Part shown: positions 59,919-64,000 of the stretch, piece by piece
Layout: each line of letters begins with the position of its first letter
Numbering within the stretch: position 1 is the stretch's first letter
Assembly (NCBI RefSeq): GCF_016907475.1
Contig: NZ_JAFBCA010000001.1
Coordinates: forward strand, 3,162,001-3,226,000
Direction of reading: 5' to 3'
From: Nocardioides cavernae
Lineage (GTDB): Bacteria > Actinomycetota > Actinomycetes > Propionibacteriales > Nocardioidaceae
Length of the DNA: 64,000 nt
The notes under the pieces: generated by a model
What the model saw: the letters and a program-made list of their open reading frames with translations, nothing else
Databases searched by the model: none
Told to the model about the DNA's origin: nothing
Program-made: the position numbers and the translations under genes

Positions 59919-60374
59919 GTGGCCCCACCGCTCGCGCAGCAGCCGGCGCTCCAGGCACCCGTCGACCGGCACACCCATGCCGTCCTGCGGGCGGCCACCC
60001 TCGCGCTGGTCGAGGACGAGGACCGGCGCCTCTTCCCGGTGACCCTCCACGCGGGGGCACCGGGGCGGTGTGCACGCCACGTCGAGGACCCGCCGCTGCC
60101 CGACGCGGGCCTGCGTGCCGACGTCGTCCTCGCGCTCCTGCGCGCTGCGGCCTCGCTCACCCCGCGCCGGGTGCTGTGGCTGACCCGGCCGGGCGAGCTC
60201 AGCCCGCACGACGACGACCTGCGCTGGCTCGGACCGGCGGCCTGGGCCGCCCAGGCGCTGGGGATGCCGGTCGGACTGGTCGTCGTGACCCGCCGGGGGT
60301 GGTTCGACCCCGTCAGCGACGTACGCCGGGAGTGGCGCCGGCTGCGACCACGTCCCCTGTCGGCGCGCGGCTGA
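59919..60374 (+). CDS. Hypothetical protein
   Basis: A 151-residue soluble protein I cannot assign. Leu/Ala/Arg-rich helices alternate with short strands (AATLALVEDEDRRLFPVTLH, then LRADVVLALLRAAASLTPRR and WAAQALGMPVGLVVVTRRGW). It ends with a basic tail. The layout hints at an alpha/beta sensor domain. Start GTG at 59919, with CAGTCT six bases upstream. It lies divergent from the UspA gene and converges with the glutamate-cysteine-ligase-like gene. Confidence 0.6.
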   Translation: MAPPLAQQPALQAPVDRHTHAVLRAATLALVEDEDRRLFPVTLHAGAPGRCARHVEDPPLPDAGLRADVVLALLRAAASLTPRRVLWLTRPGELSPHDDDLRWLGPAAWAAQALGMPVGLVVVTRRGWFDPVSDVRREWRRLRPRPLSARG

Positions 60375-60403
60375 TCCGGGGGCGGACGAGACCGGGCGGA
60401 GTG

Positions 60404-61867
60404 TCAGTCCCAGGTGTGGACGGGCTCGTTGCTGTGCATGCGCTCGGTGTAGTCGAGCAGCGTCGCCCGCAGGGCGTCGTAGCGGTCCACTCCCCCGCGC
60501 TCGCGGACGCGGTCGACGAACCACCCGGCGCCGCTGGCCTCGGTCTGGCAGCGCTGCTCGATGATGCCGAGGTAGCGGTCGCTCTCCTCCGAGGGGACGC
60601 CCCACGAGTCGAGCCCCGCGCGGGCCATGGGGAGCAGGCGCCGCAGCACCAGCTCGGTGGCTCGGACCTGGCCGAGGCCCGGCCAGTAGACCTGGGCGTC
60701 GACGCCCATCTGGGCGGCGACGTGGAAGTTCTCCTCGGCGGCGGAGAACGACATCTGCGACCACAGCGGGCGCTCGCTCTCCACGAGGTAGCGGACCAGG
60801 CCGAACCAGAGCGCCGCGTTGGCGATGGTGTCGGCGATGGTCGGGCCGGCGGCCAGCAGGCGGTTCTCCACGCGCAGGTGCGGCATGCCCTGGGAGATGT
60901 CGTAGACCGGACGGTTCCAGCGGTAGATGGTGCCGTTGTGGAGCTTGAGCTCGTGGAGGGCCGGGGTGCCGCCGGACTCGAGCACCTCGAGCGGGTCCTC
61001 GTCGTCGGTGACGGGCAGCAGGGCCGGGAAGTAGCGGACGTTCTCCTCGAAGAGGTCGAACACCGAGGTGATCCACCGCTCGCCGAACCACACCCGTGGC
61101 CGGACGCCCTGGGCCTTGAGCTCCTCGCTGCGGGTGTCGGTCGCCTGCTCGAACAGCGGGATGCGGGTCTCGCGCCACAGCTCCTTGCCGAGCAGGTAGG
61201 GCGAGTTCGCCGACACCGCCAGCTGCACGCCGGCGATCGCCTGGGCGGCGTTCCAGTGGGCGGCGAACTGGTCGGGCGAGGTCTGCACGTGGAACTGCGT
61301 GCTGGTGCAGGCGGCCTCCGGGACGATCGAGTCCGACGTCGTGGTGAGCCGTTCCTTGCCCGAGATGCTGATGGTGATGTCCTCCCCGCGCGCGGCGAGG
61401 ATCTGCTCGGACAGCAGCTTGTAGCGCGGGTTGGAGCTGAGCGAGGAGACGTTCATGTGGCCCTCGGCCAACGTCGGGAGGATCCCGATCATGACCTGGT
61501 GGGCGCCGACCTTGGAGCCCTTCTCCTCGGCGTCGTTGAGCGAGCGGCGCAGGCTGTCCTCGAACTTCGAGAGGCCGCCCTCGCGGAGCTTGGCCGGCGC
61601 GACGTTGATCTCGATGTTGAACTGGCCGAGCTCGGTCTGGAAGTCCGGGTCGGCGATGGCTTCGAGGACCTCGGCGTTCTTCAGGGCCGGGTCGCCCGCG
61701 TCGTCGATGAGGTTGAGCTCCATCTCGAGGCCCGTCATCGGGTCGTCGGTCTCGAAGGCCGCCTCACGCAGCATCCGCGCGAACACATCGAGGTTGCGCC
61801 GCACCTTCTCGCGGTGGCGCGTCCGGTCGGCCCGGCTGAACTCCTGCTGATCGACCTCTTCGCCCAT
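60404..61867 (-). CDS. Glutamate-cysteine ligase family enzyme
   Basis: A 487-residue enzyme of the GCS2/carboxylate-amine-ligase superfamily. Recognisable parts are LEMELNLIDDAGDPALKN near residue 45, INVAPAKLREGGL and PHLRVENRLLAAGPTIADT in the second half, containing acidic residues for Mg-ATP. Homologues form gamma-glutamyl amide bonds, e.g. gamma-glutamylcysteine for ergothioneine. Mycothiol, the usual actinobacterial thiol, does not need it, so the product is uncertain. ATG is preceded by TAGGGT six bases upstream. Confidence 0.85.
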   Translation of the reverse strand: MGEEVDQQEFSRADRTRHREKVRRNLDVFARMLREAAFETDDPMTGLEMELNLIDDAGDPALKNAEVLEAIADPDFQTELGQFNIEINVAPAKLREGGLSKFEDSLRRSLNDAEEKGSKVGAHQVMIGILPTLAEGHMNVSSLSSNPRYKLLSEQILAARGEDITISISGKERLTTTSDSIVPEAACTSTQFHVQTSPDQFAAHWNAAQAIAGVQLAVSANSPYLLGKELWRETRIPLFEQATDTRSEELKAQGVRPRVWFGERWITSVFDLFEENVRYFPALLPVTDDEDPLEVLESGGTPALHELKLHNGTIYRWNRPVYDISQGMPHLRVENRLLAAGPTIADTIANAALWFGLVRYLVESERPLWSQMSFSAAEENFHVAAQMGVDAQVYWPGLGQVRATELVLRRLLPMARAGLDSWGVPSEESDRYLGIIEQRCQTEASGAGWFVDRVRERGGVDRYDALRATLLDYTERMHSNEPVHTWD

Positions 61868-61920
61868 GACGGCACCCTAGTCACGCGCTCCCCTGCCGGA
61901 AACCGTCCGCAGGGCTGGTC

Positions 61921-62913
61921 TCACGCCGCCGGGTCCCCGCTCGCCCCGACCTCGGGCTGCAGCGTCGCCCACGTGTCCGGCGGGGTCGCCGACTCGAGCA
62001 GCTGCGCGACAAGGCCGGCCAGCGAGTGGGTGGGCTCGCTCTCCCGGCACCGGTCGACGGCACACCACGCCAGGGCGCCGTCACCGGCGAGCCACGCCGC
62101 GAAGGCCAGGACGGCGGCGGGACCGGCCACGTGGGTGGCCGGAAGGCGACGCACCGCGTCGGACCAGAGCTCGACGGCTGGCCGCGCGTCGGCCCGCCCG
62201 AGCCACGCCCACGCCTCGTCGCGTCGCTCCCCCGTGCGGACGCTGGCGGCGACGGACGCCAGCTCGGTCGAGGAGAGGGTGGTGCCGGCGCGGACGTGGC
62301 GGCGGACCAGCGCCGTGAGCCCGCCAGGTGGGAGCGGCGCCGCGTCCACGAGGTGGGGCAGGCTGCGGGCGACCGCTCCGGCGTCCGGCGCGACGGTCTC
62401 CCGCAACGCCTCCCGGCTGGCGTGGGTGACCCTCCCCTCGAAGACGGCCTGTGCGGTGAACGGGTGGTCGGCGCGGGTGAACGGGACACCGCGGTAGGCG
62501 GCCAGGGGCGCCCCCGGCAGCACGGCGTACCAGTGGTCGTCGTGGACGCGCAGCACCTCGCGCACGCCGATGCCCGCGGCGGTGAACTCCTCGTGGACCG
62601 ACCAGGCGGCCTCGTCGGCGACCGTCGTCTCGTCGTCGTAGACCACCACGACCACGTCGCGCACGCCGTTGCGCCGCGCGGGCCGGAGAAGCGCCTCCAC
62701 CACGTCGTCGACGTCGTCGGGGTCGTGGGGCAGGTCGACGCGCGCGTGCATGCCGCCGCCGAGGGCGCCGACGCTCACCACGACGACGGACCGCTGAGGG
62801 ACGAAGCCCATGGCGAGCGGCACGAAGGCGGCGATGTCGCCCGGGGTGCGGACCCGCATCGTGGTGGGCCGTGAAGCGGACGGGGGGACGGGGGCGAGGT
62901 CGTGGGGTTCCAT
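61921..62913 (-). CDS. DUF4192-domain protein
   Basis: A 330-residue soluble protein with the DUF4192 pattern: RVRTPGDIAAFVPLAMGFVP near the start, then VVSVGALGGGMHARVDLPHD and VVVVVYDDETTVADEAAWSV, ending in a helical tail with WSDAVRRLPATHVAGPAAVL. Actinobacterial and of unknown function. Start is ATG 62913. The 191-base region to the divergent dinB start contains a short palindrome. Confidence 0.85.
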   Translation of the reverse strand: MEPHDLAPVPPSASRPTTMRVRTPGDIAAFVPLAMGFVPQRSVVVVSVGALGGGMHARVDLPHDPDDVDDVVEALLRPARRNGVRDVVVVVYDDETTVADEAAWSVHEEFTAAGIGVREVLRVHDDHWYAVLPGAPLAAYRGVPFTRADHPFTAQAVFEGRVTHASREALRETVAPDAGAVARSLPHLVDAAPLPPGGLTALVRRHVRAGTTLSSTELASVAASVRTGERRDEAWAWLGRADARPAVELWSDAVRRLPATHVAGPAAVLAFAAWLAGDGALAWCAVDRCRESEPTHSLAGLVAQLLESATPPDTWATLQPEVGASGDPAA

Positions 62914-62962
62914 GCCGGTGACGTTGCCCGGGAGCACCGACCTCCCACGCCCCGCGGTCGGG

Positions 62963-62980
62963 CTGCCTGTGGACAGGCAG
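62963..62980. promoter_or_regulatory. 8-bp inverted repeat in the DUF4192/dinB divergent region
   Basis: CTGCCTGT-GG-ACAGGCAG is a perfect palindrome with two central bases. It lies 125 bases before dinB and 50 bases before the DUF4192 start. It does not match the actinobacterial LexA box (TCGAAC...GTTCGA). Possible operator or hairpin. Confidence 0.35.
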
Positions 62981-63104
62981 GGATCCGGCACTCCTGTGGA
63001 CGGTTCGTGGCGCGCGACAGGACCCCGGGGGCAACGCCGGCCGGCGTGAGGATGCGGGAGGATGGTCGCGTGACGACGCTGTCCTCCCCCGGCCTCACCG
63101 GCTG

Positions 63105-64000
63105 ATGCGCAGCACCGCGTCGATCCTGCACCTGGACCTGGACGCCTTCTTCGCCGCCGTCGAGCAGCGCGACAAGCCGTCGCTGCGCGGCAAGCCCGTC
63201 ATCGTCGGCGGCACCGGTGGCCGGGGCGTGGTGTCCACCGCGTCGTACGAGGCCCGCGAGTTCGGCGTCGGCTCGGCGATGTCGGGCCGCGAGGCGCGGG
63301 CCCGCTGTCCGCACGCGGCGTTCCTGAGCGGCCGGTTCCACGCCTACCGCGACACGAGCAAGCGGGTCATGCAGGTGCTGCGGGAGCTGTCGCCGCTGGT
63401 CGAGCCGCTCTCGCTCGACGAGGCGTTCGTCGACCTCGCCGCAGCCGATCTCCCGGACCTCGAGGTGGCGACCGTGACCGCGGCGGGAGCCGAGCTCCGG
63501 CGCCGCGTGCAGGAGGTCACCGGCGGTCTGACCGCGACCGTCGGCATCGCGTCGTCGAAGTTCCTCGCCAAGGTCGCGAGCGAGCTCGACAAGCCGGACG
63601 GGATGACCGTCGTCGCTCCCGGCACCGAGCTCGACCTGCTCCGGCCGATGAAGGTCAAGGTCATCCCGGGCGTGGGCCCGGCGACCGCCGAACGGCTCCG
63701 TCGGGCCGGCATCCACACCGTCGCCGACCTCGAGGCCGTCGCCGAGGGCGAGCTGGTGCGGCTGCTCGGCCAGGCACAGGGCCACGGGCTCTGGCAGCTG
63801 GCCCGGGCGCAGGACTCCCGACCGGTCGTCTCCGAGCGGGAGGCCAAGTCGATCAGCGTCGAGGGCACCTACGACTCCGACCTCACCGACCGCAAGCTGA
63901 TGGAGGGGCTGCTGAGCCGGCAGGCCCGCGAGGTGGGCACCCGGATGCGCAAGAACGGCTTCTCCGGGCGGACCGTCACCATCAAGGTCCGGCTCTACGA
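63105..64000 (+). CDS. dinB: DNA polymerase IV (DinB), 5' part, cut by window end
   Basis: The 298 visible residues begin [20 protein letters not shown], the first metal-binding motif of Y-family polymerases. [20 protein letters not shown] follows, then the catalytic motif [11 protein letters not shown]. The thumb has the HhH motif [15 protein letters not shown], and the little finger begins near residue 245. The gene runs off the window end, so about 100 residues are missing. It performs error-prone translesion synthesis. A tiny upstream frame, GTG to TGA at 63071-63106, overlaps the ATG as TGATG and could couple translation. Confidence 0.95.
   Translation, partial: MRSTASILHLDLDAFFAAVEQRDKPSLRGKPVIVGGTGGRGVVSTASYEAREFGVGSAMSGREARARCPHAAFLSGRFHAYRDTSKRVMQVLRELSPLVEPLSLDEAFVDLAAADLPDLEVATVTAAGAELRRRVQEVTGGLTATVGIASSKFLAKVASELDKPDGMTVVAPGTELDLLRPMKVKVIPGVGPATAERLRRAGIHTVADLEAVAEGELVRLLGQAQGHGLWQLARAQDSRPVVSEREAKSISVEGTYDSDLTDRKLMEGLLSRQAREVGTRMRKNGFSGRTVTIKVRLY

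Overview
The window is 64 kb of high-GC chromosome from an actinobacterium, most likely of the family Nocardioidaceae (a Nocardioides-like genome). This rests on the strong G/C preference at third codon positions, frequent GTG starts, actinobacteria-restricted genes (sepH, DUF4193, DUF3093, DUF4235, DUF3710, DUF3159, DUF3105 and lprG with its MFS partner) and short interspersed dyads of a kind I associate with this family. The genus is an inference. I see no tRNA or rRNA gene, CRISPR array, transposase, integrase or prophage. The window is core chromosome with 68 coding segments, packed with many 4-base start/stop overlaps.

Layout. 0.1-3.4 kb: beta-oxidation pair fadA-fadB. 3.5-6.7 kb: amino-acid permease, then a SigE-family sigma factor with a membrane partner. 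6.7-14 kb, minus strand: dxs, an SMP-30-like protein overlapping a triple-Nudix protein, small enzymes, and a YjbQ/thiamine-binding pair. 14-17.5 kb: aconitase and a partner. 17.7-20.5 kb: small unknowns and a membrane coiled-coil gene broken by a frameshift. 20.5-25.2 kb: RNA methyltransferase, KimA-like permease and two TrkA/RCK proteins, probably a potassium locus. 25.2-31.9 kb: DUF3159, OB-fold, DUF3710, dut, DUF3093, DUF4235, an XRE regulator, DUF4193, suhB-like and hemH. 32-40.7 kb: transporter, sugar-lactone oxidase, TRIC channel, sepH, MOSC, rhodanese, thymidine kinase, phosphodiesterase. 40.8-43.5 kb: GNAT/acyl-CoA-synthetase fusion. 43.7-51.9 kb: a second type IIA topoisomerase, parC and parE facing each other across lprG, its MFS partner and a carbonic anhydrase. 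52-60 kb: DUF7455 zinc protein, membrane proteins, CapA-like and M28 lipoproteins, principal sigma factor sigA, a HhH-GPD glycosylase and a universal stress protein. 60-64 kb: glutamate-cysteine-ligase-like enzyme, DUF4192, and the start of dinB, cut by the window end.

From memory, the order dxs ... RNA methyltransferase, permease, ceoB, ceoC, DUF3159, OB-fold, DUF3710, dut, DUF3093, DUF4193, suhB ... sigA matches M. tuberculosis Rv2682c-Rv2703. The block with sepH, hemH, the extra topoisomerase and hrdB matches S. coelicolor around SCO5820-SCO5868. Most of the window is therefore conserved actinobacterial backbone. The distinctive items are the triple-Nudix protein, the frameshifted coiled-coil gene, a GIY-YIG gene between inverted REP-like elements, a duplicated ribosome-binding module before the DUF3710 gene, back-to-back promoters between dut and the DUF3093 gene, and a window-wide pattern of TAnnnT boxes 6-8 bases before start codons, which suggests many leaderless mRNAs.
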